From: an uncultured Rhodocyclaceae bacterium
GTDB lineage: Bacteria > Pseudomonadota > Gammaproteobacteria > Burkholderiales > Rhodocyclaceae
Reading direction: 5' to 3'
Assembly: GCA_907163225.1 (NCBI GenBank)
Contig: OU015322.1
Coordinates: 1,292,501-1,356,500, forward strand
DNA length: 64,000 nt
Translations under genes and position numbers: made by a program
The notes under the pieces: generated by a model
The model's database searches: none
What the model saw: the letters and a program-made list of their open reading frames with translations, nothing else
What the model was told of the DNA's origin: nothing
Shown here: piece by piece, positions 51,449 through 60,515 of the stretch
How the letters are laid out: every line of letters starts with the position of its first letter
Numbering within the stretch: position 1 is the stretch's first letter

Positions 51449-53529
51449 GTTCTACCTCCGATGATCGAGGTCACCTTAATAATGCGGGTTTCAGGCACTT
51501 CGTTGTGGGACAGCACCTTCAACTGAGGAACGGTACGGCGCAGGAATTTGGACAAGAGCAAACGCAGGCTTGCCGGCACGAGGAGGACTGCAGGCAAGCC
51601 CAAGCCCTCCTGACGCTCAGAGGCGGCAGCAGTTTCGCGCACCAGCGTGTCAGCCAGACCTGGCTCAAAGCTGGTATTTTCCGACCCGCCAGCCACGGCC
51701 TGCGTCAGCAAGCGCTCCAGCGTGGGATCAAGTGACATGACCTGCATTTCGCTGTTGCCGGGGAACAATTGTTGAACGATGGCGCGACCAAGGGCGATGC
51801 GCACTTGAGTTGATAGCTCGTCCGCATTTTGCGTACGCGTTGAATGATCGGCGACAGTTTCAACAATCGTTCGCATGTCGCGGATATGGACGCCCTCTTC
51901 GAGCATGGCCTGCAGCACTTTCTGCAGCGTACCGAGCGGCAGTACCTTGGGCACCAAATCTTCGACCAGCTTGGGAATTTCCTTGCCCAAATGATCTAGC
52001 AGCTGCTGAACCTCCTGACGCCCCAGCAACTCTGCGGCGTGCGTCAGGATCAAATGATTGAGGTGAGTAGCAACCACCGTTGACGCATCAACGACGGTAT
52101 AGCCGTAGGCTTGCGCCTGATCGCGCAAGCTGGCGTCGATCCAGATGGCCGGCAAACCGAAGGCCGGATCCTTGGTCACGGTACCGTTCAATGTCCCCGC
52201 GACGCGCCCCGGATTGATTGCCATGAACTGGCCGGAATAGGCCTCACCCTGGCCAACTTCGACGCCCTTGAGAAGAATTCGGTAGGCATTCGGCTTCAAT
52301 TCGAGATTGTCGCGAATGTGCACCGGCGAAACGAGGAAGCCGACCTCTTGTGCAAACTTCTTGCGGATGCCGCGAATCCGCCGCAGCAATTCGCCATCCT
52401 GAGACTTGTCGACCAAGGGTATCAGTCGATAACCAACCTCCAGCCCGAGCACATCGAGCGGAGCTACGTCACCCCAAGTCGCCTCCATCGCGTCCGGGAC
52501 TGGCGCCGGCGCCACCTTGACCGGAGCCTCGACGATGCGCTTTTCTTTCTCCATCATCCGCCAGGACATCCACCCCAAGCCTGAGGCCAGGGCCAGGAAT
52601 ACAAAATTCGGCATACCTGGAATCAATCCAAGGAGGCCAATGATTGCCGCAGTAATGCCAATCGCCTTGCTATTGCGGAACATCTGCCCCACAACCTGCT
52701 GACCGATGTCCCGGTCGTCCGAGACTCGTGTCACCACCATACCAGCCGCGATAGAAATGATCAGCCCCGGAATTTGCGCCACCAGGCCATCACCAATCGT
52801 CAGCAATGTGTAGTTTTTGGCGGCTTGGGCCAGCTCCATATTGTGCTGAAGAACGCCAACAATCAGTCCACCGACGATATTGAGCAACATGATGACGATG
52901 CCGGCCACCGCATCGCCACGAACGAACTTCGACGCACCGTCCATTGAACCAAAGAATTCGGCTTCGCGCGAAATCTCGGAGCGACGCCGGCGAGCATCCT
53001 CCTCACCGATCAAGCCTGCATTCAAATCGGCGTCGATAGCCATTTGCTTGCCCGGCATCGCGTCAAGGGTGAAGCGTGCCGACACTTCAGCGACCCGGCC
53101 CGCACCCTTTGTGATTACCACGAAGTTGATAACGACAAGGATCATGAAGACGACGATACCCACCGCAAAATTCCCGCCCACCATGAAATGGCCGAACGCC
53201 TCAATGACTTTGCCTGCGGCATCCGGCCCGGTATGTCCCTCAAGCATGACCACACGAGTAGAAGCGACGTTCAAGGACAGCCGAAGCAAGGTTGTCACCA
53301 ACAAAACGGTTGGGAATACCGAGAATTCGAGGGTTTTTTGCGTGTTGACCGCAACCAGCAAGACCAGCACTGAAATTGCAATGTTGAAGGTAAAAAACAC
53401 ATCCAGTACAAAGGCCGGCAGCGGCAACACCATCATTGCCAGAATCATCAGGATCAGGACAGGCGCCCCCAATTGGGTGACGTTTATCCTGTCCAGCAAT
53501 CCCTGAGCACTAAGCGACGTCGTGGCCAT
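51445..53529 (-). CDS. flhA: flagellar export-gate protein FlhA
   Basis: A 694-residue protein with about eight N-terminal membrane helices, the FHIPEP-type conserved region (LDAMPGKQMAIDADLNAGLI with EEDARRRRSEISREAEFFG) and a large C-terminal cytoplasmic docking domain. One base separates it from flhB. Confidence 0.97.
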   Translation of the reverse strand: MATTSLSAQGLLDRINVTQLGAPVLILMILAMMVLPLPAFVLDVFFTFNIAISVLVLLVAVNTQKTLEFSVFPTVLLVTTLLRLSLNVASTRVVMLEGHTGPDAAGKVIEAFGHFMVGGNFAVGIVVFMILVVINFVVITKGAGRVAEVSARFTLDAMPGKQMAIDADLNAGLIGEEDARRRRSEISREAEFFGSMDGASKFVRGDAVAGIVIMLLNIVGGLIVGVLQHNMELAQAAKNYTLLTIGDGLVAQIPGLIISIAAGMVVTRVSDDRDIGQQVVGQMFRNSKAIGITAAIIGLLGLIPGMPNFVFLALASGLGWMSWRMMEKEKRIVEAPVKVAPAPVPDAMEATWGDVAPLDVLGLEVGYRLIPLVDKSQDGELLRRIRGIRKKFAQEVGFLVSPVHIRDNLELKPNAYRILLKGVEVGQGEAYSGQFMAINPGRVAGTLNGTVTKDPAFGLPAIWIDASLRDQAQAYGYTVVDASTVVATHLNHLILTHAAELLGRQEVQQLLDHLGKEIPKLVEDLVPKVLPLGTLQKVLQAMLEEGVHIRDMRTIVETVADHSTRTQNADELSTQVRIALGRAIVQQLFPGNSEMQVMSLDPTLERLLTQAVAGGSENTSFEPGLADTLVRETAAASERQEGLGLPAVLLVPASLRLLLSKFLRRTVPQLKVLSHNEVPETRIIKVTSIIGGRT

Positions 53530-54669
53530 TTAAGCAGCCTCCGGAACAAGTTCAGGAGGAACCGGCAGATCACGCGGGGGAATCGGGTAGACACCACCCG
53601 CCTGGCGCCAATTGGCAAGCTGGTAGATATAAGCAAGAACCTCCGCAACTGCGTTATACAGAGCGGAGGGAATTTCTGCGTCAAGTTCGGCGTGTTTATA
53701 CAACGCTCGAGCCAGAGGCGGCGCCTCCAGTATCGGCACTGAATGCTCTCCGGCAATTTCTCGAATTTTCAGCGCAATGGCGCCAGCCCCCTTCGCCACA
53801 ACCCTGGGCGCAGCCATGCCTGTTTGATAGGCCAGTGCCACTGCATAGTGTGTCGGATTGGTAACCACCACATTCGCCTGAGGTACCGCGGACATCATGC
53901 GCTTGCGTGCCGCCTGCATTTGCAGGCTGCGGATACGACCCTTGACGTGAGGATCGCCCATCATTTCCTTCATTTCCTGCTTGACCTCTTCCTTGGTCAT
54001 TTTCAGCTTGTCGAAATATTGCCAAAGCTGAAACGGGACGTCTGCCGCCACAACAAGCACGAGCGTCGAGGCCAGGATAAGAAAGGAAAACGAAACCAGA
54101 TTCCCGGCGTGAGCCAACCCGGCATCGAGTGGCTCGCCCAGCAAACCAAAAATTTCATCCCGCTCTTTCCAAATGAGCAAGACCGCCACGCTCCCGAGCA
54201 AGCCAGCCTTCAAGATGGCCTTGCCAAGCTCCATCAAGCTATTCCATGAAAACATGCGGCCAAATCCGGTGAGCGGATTCAAACGATTCAAGTCAGGAAC
54301 CATTGCCTTGGACGAAAACACCCAGGCGTTCAGGAAAAACGGCGGAAGGATCGCTGCCAAAAGCAGCATGCCAAAGAAGGGCGAAAAGGCAAACAGCGCG
54401 TCGGAAGAAATTTCAGCCAGGCGCGGGAGCATCATTGCAGGCTCACGCATCACCTGCGGCTCTATCGTAAATCCCTTTTGAACGAAGGCCATCGAGCGCC
54501 CGACAAACCATCCACCCATTGACCAGAAAGCGGCGCCAGCAACGATCAAAACAAGAAAAGTACCAAGCTCGCGAGAATGAGGCACCTGCCCCTGCTCCCG
54601 GGCCTGCTCGATTCGCCTACTTGTAGGCTCTTCGGATTTCTCGAGGTCGCTATCTTCGGCCATAGCCAT
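53530..54669 (-). CDS. flhB: flagellar export-switch protein FlhB
   Basis: A 379-residue membrane protein with four transmembrane helices and a cytoplasmic autoprotease domain. The cleavage motif NPTH is present in VVVTNPTHYAVAL (about 270). It changes export specificity from hook to filament proteins on FliK contact. ATG 54669 or 54663 are both possible. First gene of flhBAFG-fliA-motCD. Confidence 0.96.
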   Translation of the reverse strand: MAMAEDSDLEKSEEPTSRRIEQAREQGQVPHSRELGTFLVLIVAGAAFWSMGGWFVGRSMAFVQKGFTIEPQVMREPAMMLPRLAEISSDALFAFSPFFGMLLLAAILPPFFLNAWVFSSKAMVPDLNRLNPLTGFGRMFSWNSLMELGKAILKAGLLGSVAVLLIWKERDEIFGLLGEPLDAGLAHAGNLVSFSFLILASTLVLVVAADVPFQLWQYFDKLKMTKEEVKQEMKEMMGDPHVKGRIRSLQMQAARKRMMSAVPQANVVVTNPTHYAVALAYQTGMAAPRVVAKGAGAIALKIREIAGEHSVPILEAPPLARALYKHAELDAEIPSALYNAVAEVLAYIYQLANWRQAGGVYPIPPRDLPVPPELVPEAA

Positions 54670-54796
54670 CTTTGGTTTACGTTATGGCTATTATAGGAAA
54701 AACTAGAAAAATTATATAGGTACGTGCGTTTATTTATTCTATTTCTCAGATGACGCACGCAAGCTCATGACAACAGAGTAAACCTCAAAAATAAAA
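54670..54796. promoter_or_regulatory. flhB upstream region
   Basis: A short gap between flhB and the che terminator. It is A/T-rich, and the minus strand has TATAAT (about 54697-54692) facing flhB. No -35 of consensus type, no sigma-54 (GG-N10-GC) and no sigma-28 site was found, so the flhB operon may be class I or activator dependent. Confidence 0.35.
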
Positions 54797-54817
54797 AAAG
54801 GGGGCTAAGCCCCCTTT
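54797..54817 (-). terminator. terminator of the chemotaxis operon
   Basis: On the minus strand AAAGGGGGC / GCCCCCTTT pair over nine bases with a 3-base loop and run into TTTTTTT. It lies 25 bases after the cheA stop. Confidence 0.93.
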
Positions 54818-54841
54818 CAACTCGTTGACCGAAAACAGGAA

Positions 54842-56740
54842 TCATGCGAAATCTAATGCTCGTATACCGGATCCGATATCTGAGTGTTGCCCAAGATCCG
54901 AAAGCAACTCCTTCATATCCAGAATCAACACAATTTGCCCATTGGACAATGTCGTGACGCCAGCCACGCCCTTTGGCCGGAAATCCTCCAGGGATTTGAT
55001 GACCGCATCATCGCGCCCGGCGAAACTATCAACCGCAAGAATAAAACTGCGTTCTGCCGTCTGCATGAAGACCCCATATTCCGGGTAGCGTACGGGAGGC
55101 CAGCCCAGCAAGCGGGCCAGAGGAATCACCGGCAAGACCTCGCCTCGGACAACAAGCGTCTCTTTTCCGCCCACTTCCTGAATTCGGCTTTGCTCAATCG
55201 GTAAAATTTCGCGAACCATGGACAACGGCAAAGCAAACGGCTGATCCCCCAGCAAAACCAGCAGCACTGGCAGGATGGCCAACGTTAGCGGCAATGAAAT
55301 GATAAATACGGAACCCTTGCCCGGCTCGGAGCGAATTTCGATGGAGCCATTGAGCTTCTGAATATTGGTTTTCACCACATCCATGCCGACGCCACGCCCC
55401 GAGACGTCGGAGACCTGGGTCTTTGTGGAGAACCCTGGCAGGAAAATCAGATTCAGGCTCTGGCGCTCATCAAGCGTGTTTGCCTCTTCCTCGGAAATCA
55501 ACCCTTTCTCCGTTGCCTTGGCGCGAATACGCTCGGCGCTCATCCCTTTGCCATCGTCAGCAATGATGAGAACGATGTGATCGCCCTCTTGACGTGCCTC
55601 AAGGCGAACCAGACTCTTCGCAGGTTTGCCTGCAGCCTGGCGCTCCTCGGGCATCTCAACACCATGGTCGACTGCATTTCGAATCAAGTGGATCAGCGGA
55701 TCAGCGAGATCCTCGATCATGGTCTTGTCGACCTCAGTCTCTTCGCCAGCCAATACAAGTTCGACATCCTTGCCCAACTGTCGCGCCAAATCACGGGCAA
55801 TTCGCGGATATTTTTGGAAAAGACGGCCGATCGGCTGCATACGGGTCTTCATCACCGAGTTCTGCAAATCCGACACCAGGAGGTCGAGCTGACTGACTGC
55901 CTGGTCAAGCGCGTGCAAGGTTTCTGCATCGCTCTTGCCGGCCAGAATGTCAGCACGCAAGCTTGTAAGGCGATTTTTCGTTAAGCCGATTTCCCCGGAC
56001 AAATTCAAAACCTGATCCAGACGAGAGGTGTCGACACGAATCGTGTTTTCCCGCCCACGCTCTTCTGCTCGTCGCGCCGATGTGGGCGAACCGCCCGGTC
56101 GATCAGTTCCTCGCCGGCCAAATGGAGAGGCAGGCGCTGCAGACTGAGACACAACGGCAGTTGGTGTGACGACAGCCTCTACGATCGCACTTTCTGCCTT
56201 GGTAATTACCTCACTCGAGGATACAGGTGCAGAAACCTCAGCGCCAGTCACTGCGGCATGGAGAACGCTCCAGTCTGGCTCGCCCGACGCGGGTGTGGGT
56301 GCCAACGACTCAGACTGCGCTGCAGCGGGCTGGTCAAGCTTCACCGCATTTCCGCTCAACACCCCTTGCAAGGCGGCGATCACCGCAGGGTCGGCTGGCT
56401 GAGGCTGAACCATCTGCCCCAATTCGCCGAACATCTCGCGCACTCCCTTGGTGGCATCCATGATGACGTCCATCAACTCGGCGGTCAGGTCAATCTCGCC
56501 AACCCGAAGCCGGTCGAAAAGATTTTCAGTCAAATGGCAGAGTGTCACCAACTCTGTGGCATTCAGAAAACCTGCGCCACCCTTTACCGTGTGAAACCCG
56601 CGAAAAATATCGTTCAGCAATGCACGGTCATCAGGCATCTTTTCCAGCTCGACGAGCTTGTTATCCACATCGGACAACAAATCGTTGGCCTCCTGAAGGA
56701 AATCCTGCAGAAGGTCTTCCATTCCGCCAAAGTCGCTCAT
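54842..56740 (-). CDS. cheA: chemotaxis histidine kinase CheA
   Basis: A 632-residue kinase. The P1 Hpt domain has the phosphorylated His in IFRGFHTVKGGAGFL (about His49). A long Ala/Pro/Ser-rich region follows in place of a clear P2 domain, then P3 dimerisation, P4 with IHLIRNAVDHGVE (N box) and DVSGRGVGMDVVKTNIQKL (G box), and a C-terminal P5 CheW-like domain. GAGGAG precedes the ATG. Last gene of the che operon. Confidence 0.96.
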   Translation of the reverse strand: MSDFGGMEDLLQDFLQEANDLLSDVDNKLVELEKMPDDRALLNDIFRGFHTVKGGAGFLNATELVTLCHLTENLFDRLRVGEIDLTAELMDVIMDATKGVREMFGELGQMVQPQPADPAVIAALQGVLSGNAVKLDQPAAAQSESLAPTPASGEPDWSVLHAAVTGAEVSAPVSSSEVITKAESAIVEAVVTPTAVVSQSAAPASPFGRRGTDRPGGSPTSARRAEERGRENTIRVDTSRLDQVLNLSGEIGLTKNRLTSLRADILAGKSDAETLHALDQAVSQLDLLVSDLQNSVMKTRMQPIGRLFQKYPRIARDLARQLGKDVELVLAGEETEVDKTMIEDLADPLIHLIRNAVDHGVEMPEERQAAGKPAKSLVRLEARQEGDHIVLIIADDGKGMSAERIRAKATEKGLISEEEANTLDERQSLNLIFLPGFSTKTQVSDVSGRGVGMDVVKTNIQKLNGSIEIRSEPGKGSVFIISLPLTLAILPVLLVLLGDQPFALPLSMVREILPIEQSRIQEVGGKETLVVRGEVLPVIPLARLLGWPPVRYPEYGVFMQTAERSFILAVDSFAGRDDAVIKSLEDFRPKGVAGVTTLSNGQIVLILDMKELLSDLGQHSDIGSGIRALDFA

Positions 56741-56751
56741 TTTCGTACTCC

Positions 56752-57621
56752 TCAGAAACCGAGGCTGTCCAGCAGGTCATCAACCTGCTCTTGGTTGACC
56801 ACAACGTCGGTACGCCCTTCGGCATGGATTACAGGGCCATTCATCAAACTGGCCACTTCCTCAGTGCGCTTGGTTTCCGGCAGCACTTCGATAAGCACGT
56901 TCATCAGACCCGACTCCAGCTCATGGGCCAGTGCGACAATTTTTTTGATGACCTGCCCGGTCAGATCCTGAAAATCCTGCGCCATCATGATTTCAGTCAA
57001 CTGAGCATGTGTTCCGCGTGCCTTCTGGGGCAATTGATCATTCAGGAAAATCCGCGTTTCAGTTGCCAGTTCCTTGAATTCAGCGGGGGACATTTCATTG
57101 GCGAAAACCTTGTCCCAGCGTTTACCCAGCGCCAAGCCCCCCTGCTCCATTTCGTCCACCAATGGATTGGCAATGTCAGTGGCATTCAGAACGCGACACG
57201 CGGCTTGTTCTGTAAGGTTGGCTACATAGGCAAGGCGATCCTTCGCATCGGGCAGCGCGGAAACGGTCTTCTCTATCAACTTGTCGTAGCCAAGCATCCC
57301 CAAGGTATCGTGAAGCGCTCTCGCCATGTGCCCGATACGATTGAAGACTGCTTCCTGCTGGGGCCATGCATCACCCGGAACAGAGGCAGACTGGGCGGCA
57401 ACTTCAGCGGGTTCGTGCGTACCCGTACCCGTGGATGTATCTGCTTTCGCCGATACGCTGTCAAACAAGGCCTGCAGGTCATCGCTGTCAGCATCCGATG
57501 AGGCAACTGAAGGTGAAGCTGCAGGGGGCGCACTCGCTGCGGGCGAAGAAACAGGCGCACAGTTTGCCGCAACAGAGTCAAAGAGGGCTTCCAGGTCGTC
57601 GGAGTCGTTATTGGCAGTCAT
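56752..57621 (-). CDS. cheZ: CheY-P phosphatase CheZ
   Basis: A 289-residue protein, longer than enteric CheZ (about 214) because of an Ala/Ser/Asp-rich N-terminal extension with two repeats of a DDLxALFDS motif (near residues 7 and 47). The catalytic region MMAQDFQDLTGQVIKKIV keeps the Asp and Gln of the active site, and the C-terminal CheY-binding tail VDDLLDSLGF is present. The N-terminal DxxxLFD repeats resemble that tail and may bind CheY additionally. Confidence 0.93.
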   Translation of the reverse strand: MTANNDSDDLEALFDSVAANCAPVSSPAASAPPAASPSVASSDADSDDLQALFDSVSAKADTSTGTGTHEPAEVAAQSASVPGDAWPQQEAVFNRIGHMARALHDTLGMLGYDKLIEKTVSALPDAKDRLAYVANLTEQAACRVLNATDIANPLVDEMEQGGLALGKRWDKVFANEMSPAEFKELATETRIFLNDQLPQKARGTHAQLTEIMMAQDFQDLTGQVIKKIVALAHELESGLMNVLIEVLPETKRTEEVASLMNGPVIHAEGRTDVVVNQEQVDDLLDSLGF

Positions 57622-57629
57622 GATCCCCC

Positions 57630-58025
57630 CTACGCCTGACCCATTTTTTCGAAAATCTTGTTCAGCTTTTCCGAAAGCGTTCCTGCGGTGAAAGGCTTGA
57701 CGATATAACCGCTCGCCCCTGACTGTGCGGCAGCGATGATATTTTCCTTCTTAGCCTCCGCTGTGATCATCAAAACCGGCAAGTGCTTCAAGTTTGGCGT
57801 CGCTCGAATAGCCTGCAACAGTGTCAGCCCATCCATATTGGGCATATTCCAGTCGGTAACGACAAACTCAAATCCACCGGCCTGTAATTTCTGAAGGGCA
57901 ATAGCGCCATCTTCAGCCTCATCGACGTTAGTAAACCCCAACTCTTTCAGAAGGTTACGAACAATACGACGCATTGTGGAGAAGTCGTCCACAACCAGAA
58001 ATCTCATTTTAGGGTCAGCGGCCAT
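57630..58025 (-). CDS. cheY: chemotaxis response regulator CheY
   Basis: A 131-residue single-domain receiver. Key residues: VVDDF acid pocket, phosphorylation Asp in [13 protein letters not shown], Thr/Ser and Lys in [10 protein letters not shown] and [10 protein letters not shown]. It binds FliM to change rotation. ATG 58025 has GGAG six bases upstream; the upstream frame start at 58037 has no site. Confidence 0.97.
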   Translation of the reverse strand: MAADPKMRFLVVDDFSTMRRIVRNLLKELGFTNVDEAEDGAIALQKLQAGGFEFVVTDWNMPNMDGLTLLQAIRATPNLKHLPVLMITAEAKKENIIAAAQSGASGYIVKPFTAGTLSEKLNKIFEKMGQA

Positions 58026-58049
58026 GCAGTACTCCAAAAGCTGTGTTTG

Positions 58050-58985
58050 TTATCGTTCAATCAACGGGCGCAAAGTATCGGCCAAGGCTTCAGCATCGAA
58101 TTTTGCAACATAGGCGTCCACACCAACCGATTTACCCATAGCGCGATTGGCCTCTGAAGAAAGCGACGAGTGCATTACCACCGGAACGCCCTCAAAGCGA
58201 GGATCAGACTTGATATTCTTGGTCAGCACATAGCCATCCATTTCAGGCATTTCTGCATCGACCAGAATTAGACGAATATCGTCCCGGATATTTCGATTCA
58301 TCTGCATCGCGTGCGCCGCAATTCCCTGAAGTCGTGTCCATGCCTCCATGCCGTTGGTTGCGTGCTTGTGCCGCACCCCAAGCCTGTCGAGCACTTCAGC
58401 AATCTTTCGCCGAGCAACGATAGAGTCATCGACAAAAAACACGCTAGTATCCGGGTCGACCCTAGCCGGCGCGATATCGACGATCATCGCTTCGCCGAAA
58501 GCATTGGCGAGTATCTGCTCAACATCAAGGATGGAAACAAGGCCGCCGCCGTCAAGTTCGATCACCGCAGTGATCAAACCTTGATTTGCAGAAAGAACAC
58601 TTTCCGGCGCCTTGACTCGCTCCCAGTCTACGCGAATGATGCGGTCGACGTCGTGAACCAGGAATCCGAGGGTTCGCTTGGAGTACTCCGCCACCATCAT
58701 AGTCTTGCCCAAGCCTTCGGGCGCATTCAACTGCATGAACGGCGCCAGGGAAAGAACCGGGATCACGTTGCCGCGCAAGGAGATCAACCCCTCGACACCA
58801 CGCGGCATATTGGGTGTCTTCGTGATGTGCGGCGTTCGACCTACCTCGCGAACCTTGAAAACGTTTATGCCAAATATTTCACGTGTTCCAAGCGTGAACA
58901 GCAGGATTTCCATCTTGTTGGAACCGGCCAGACGCGTACGAGCATCGACGCTATCCAGCAAGTTTTTGTTCTCAACGACGTTCAT
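58050..58985 (-). CDS. cheV: chemotaxis coupling protein CheV (first copy)
   Basis: A 311-residue fusion of an N-terminal CheW-like domain (ILLFTLGTREIFGINVFKVR, then GLISLRGNVIPVLSLA) and a C-terminal receiver (FFVDDS; Asp in LILVDAEMPEMDGY; Lys in YVAKF). It links receptors to CheA and may adapt by phosphorylation. ATG 58985 has AGGAG seven bases before. About half its residues are the same as those of the next gene upstream. Confidence 0.93.
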   Translation of the reverse strand: MNVVENKNLLDSVDARTRLAGSNKMEILLFTLGTREIFGINVFKVREVGRTPHITKTPNMPRGVEGLISLRGNVIPVLSLAPFMQLNAPEGLGKTMMVAEYSKRTLGFLVHDVDRIIRVDWERVKAPESVLSANQGLITAVIELDGGGLVSILDVEQILANAFGEAMIVDIAPARVDPDTSVFFVDDSIVARRKIAEVLDRLGVRHKHATNGMEAWTRLQGIAAHAMQMNRNIRDDIRLILVDAEMPEMDGYVLTKNIKSDPRFEGVPVVMHSSLSSEANRAMGKSVGVDAYVAKFDAEALADTLRPLIER

Positions 58986-59004
58986 CGCCAACTCCTGCTA
59001 AATA

Positions 59005-59976
59005 TCAAGCCACTATCAGCGGCACGGTTTTTTCTACACCCAGGCGCCTCGCCAAGGTTTCAGACAGTCGCATCGGCTCGAACTTGGGCACATATTCATC
59101 CACCCCCACCGATGCGCCCAGCTTTTGATTCGACATTCCGGACAAGGATGAGTGCATGACGACTGAAATACCATTGAATCGTGGGTCAGACTTGATTTTC
59201 TTGGTCAGGATGTAGCCGTCCATTTCCGGCATTTCAATATCGGTCAAGATGAGACTTATGATCGATGAGGCAGGCTTTCCGATGGACTGTGCGTACGTCG
59301 CAACCTTTTCCATTTCCTCCCACATCTGGCGGCCGTTTACAGCAGAAATGCCTTTCACGCCCATCGCCACAAGCGTTCTCTCGATCTGCTTGCGGGCCAC
59401 GCTTGAATCGTCGCAATAGAAAACGGTGCACTCCGGCCGGTCCACCGGTACAACACCGCGGTACATGATTTCGTTGTCGATACTGGTTGTCTCGGAAAGT
59501 ACCTTTTCCACATCCATCATCATGACCAGGCGGTTGTCGTCCAATTCGGTCACTGCCGTCACCAAACCACCTGTTTGCGAGGTCAGCATTTCCGGAGGGA
59601 CGCGCATCTTGCTCCAGTCGAGACGCAGAATGGTGTCTACACCCTCAACAAGGAAGCCCTGTGTATGTCCGTTGTACTCGGTAACGATCATGATTTCCCT
59701 GGGCGTTTCCGGGGAAATGCCCGAGTACTTGGCGAGATCGATGACCGGCACCAGGGCACCACGAAGACTGACCATGCCTTCAACGGAGGATGGCATGTCA
59801 GGCGCTGCCGTAATAACTGGCGTACGCATAACCTCGCGAACTTTGAAAACGTTGATGCCGTAGGTTTCACGACGCCCGGTACGCGGATCCATGCCGAGGA
59901 AAAACAGCAATATTTCAAGCTTGTTGGTGCCCGCCAATTTGGTTCGGGCATCAATATTTTTTAATAACTCTGACAT
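59005..59976 (-). CDS. cheV: chemotaxis coupling protein CheV (second copy)
   Basis: A 323-residue CheW-receiver fusion with the same architecture (EILLFFLGMDPRTGRRETYG, then GMVSLRGALVPVIDLAKYSG; receiver Asp in LILTDIEMPEMDGY; Lys in YVPKF). The insertion DPRTGRRET in the first domain distinguishes it from the downstream copy. ATG 59976 has GAGG at six bases. A sigma-28-type promoter lies 130-160 bases upstream, so cheV-cheV-cheY-cheZ-cheA can be expressed as a late unit. No cheW gene is in the window. Confidence 0.93.
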   Translation of the reverse strand: MSELLKNIDARTKLAGTNKLEILLFFLGMDPRTGRRETYGINVFKVREVMRTPVITAAPDMPSSVEGMVSLRGALVPVIDLAKYSGISPETPREIMIVTEYNGHTQGFLVEGVDTILRLDWSKMRVPPEMLTSQTGGLVTAVTELDDNRLVMMMDVEKVLSETTSIDNEIMYRGVVPVDRPECTVFYCDDSSVARKQIERTLVAMGVKGISAVNGRQMWEEMEKVATYAQSIGKPASSIISLILTDIEMPEMDGYILTKKIKSDPRFNGISVVMHSSLSGMSNQKLGASVGVDEYVPKFEPMRLSETLARRLGVEKTVPLIVA

Positions 59977-60111
59977 TGTCATCCTCTCGCACTTTGCGAA
60001 TCAGGCCGGCTGCTTTGGTCAATCGCGTGTTTAAGGCGGACGTTCCGGACGACAGCCCAAAGTTGCAACAGCCCTACTGCCAGCATCTGTTGGGGCCCAC
60101 CTCACCTTTCC

Positions 60112-60138
60112 TTAACGGCACTCCACGCCAAACATTTA
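60112..60138 (-). promoter_or_regulatory. sigma-28 (FliA) promoter of the cheV-cheV-cheY-cheZ-cheA unit
   Basis: The minus strand reads TAAA (60138-60135), 15 bases, GCCGTTAA (60119-60112), the same core as before flgKL. It overlaps the last codon of the STAS gene, so it was formed in coding/junction sequence and separates the che genes into two transcription units. Confidence 0.78.
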
Positions 60139-60441
60139 GGAAATTTGAAACAATTTACCAAAATTAGCAATATCTAGCACCTGTTTTACATTGCCGCGTA
60201 CACCGATGAGTGCCACCTCCTTGTTTGCACCGCCCAATTTATCGCGCAGCATCAATAACATACCGAGGGCAGAGCTATCCAGATAATCAACGCCAGAAAA
60301 ATCTACCGTGACGCTCCGAACAGCCGCATCTGCAATCAACGGCTCGTAAGCTGCGCGAAATTCGCGGTGGGTATTGAAATCAAAACGCCCTGCAAGCTTG
60401 ATGACGGCCTTGCCAGCTTCATTGAGGATAGTTGTTTGCAT
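60136..60441 (-). CDS. STAS-domain protein (anti-sigma factor antagonist-like)
   Basis: A 101-residue single STAS domain. The conserved motif is SVTVDFSGVDYLDSSALGML, where the Ser is the usual phosphorylation site. STAS proteins such as SpoIIAA bind a kinase/anti-sigma protein; none is encoded here. It lies between cheB and cheV on the same strand. Its partner, and whether it belongs to chemotaxis, are unknown. Confidence 0.85.
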   Translation of the reverse strand: MQTTILNEAGKAVIKLAGRFDFNTHREFRAAYEPLIADAAVRSVTVDFSGVDYLDSSALGMLLMLRDKLGGANKEVALIGVRGNVKQVLDIANFGKLFQIS

Positions 60442-60515
60442 TTATATTCCTATTCCAAAAAATCACATCGAAGCTTAGTTTAATACTTTTGCCAAAGACG
60501 ACAAGCCCGAATCAC

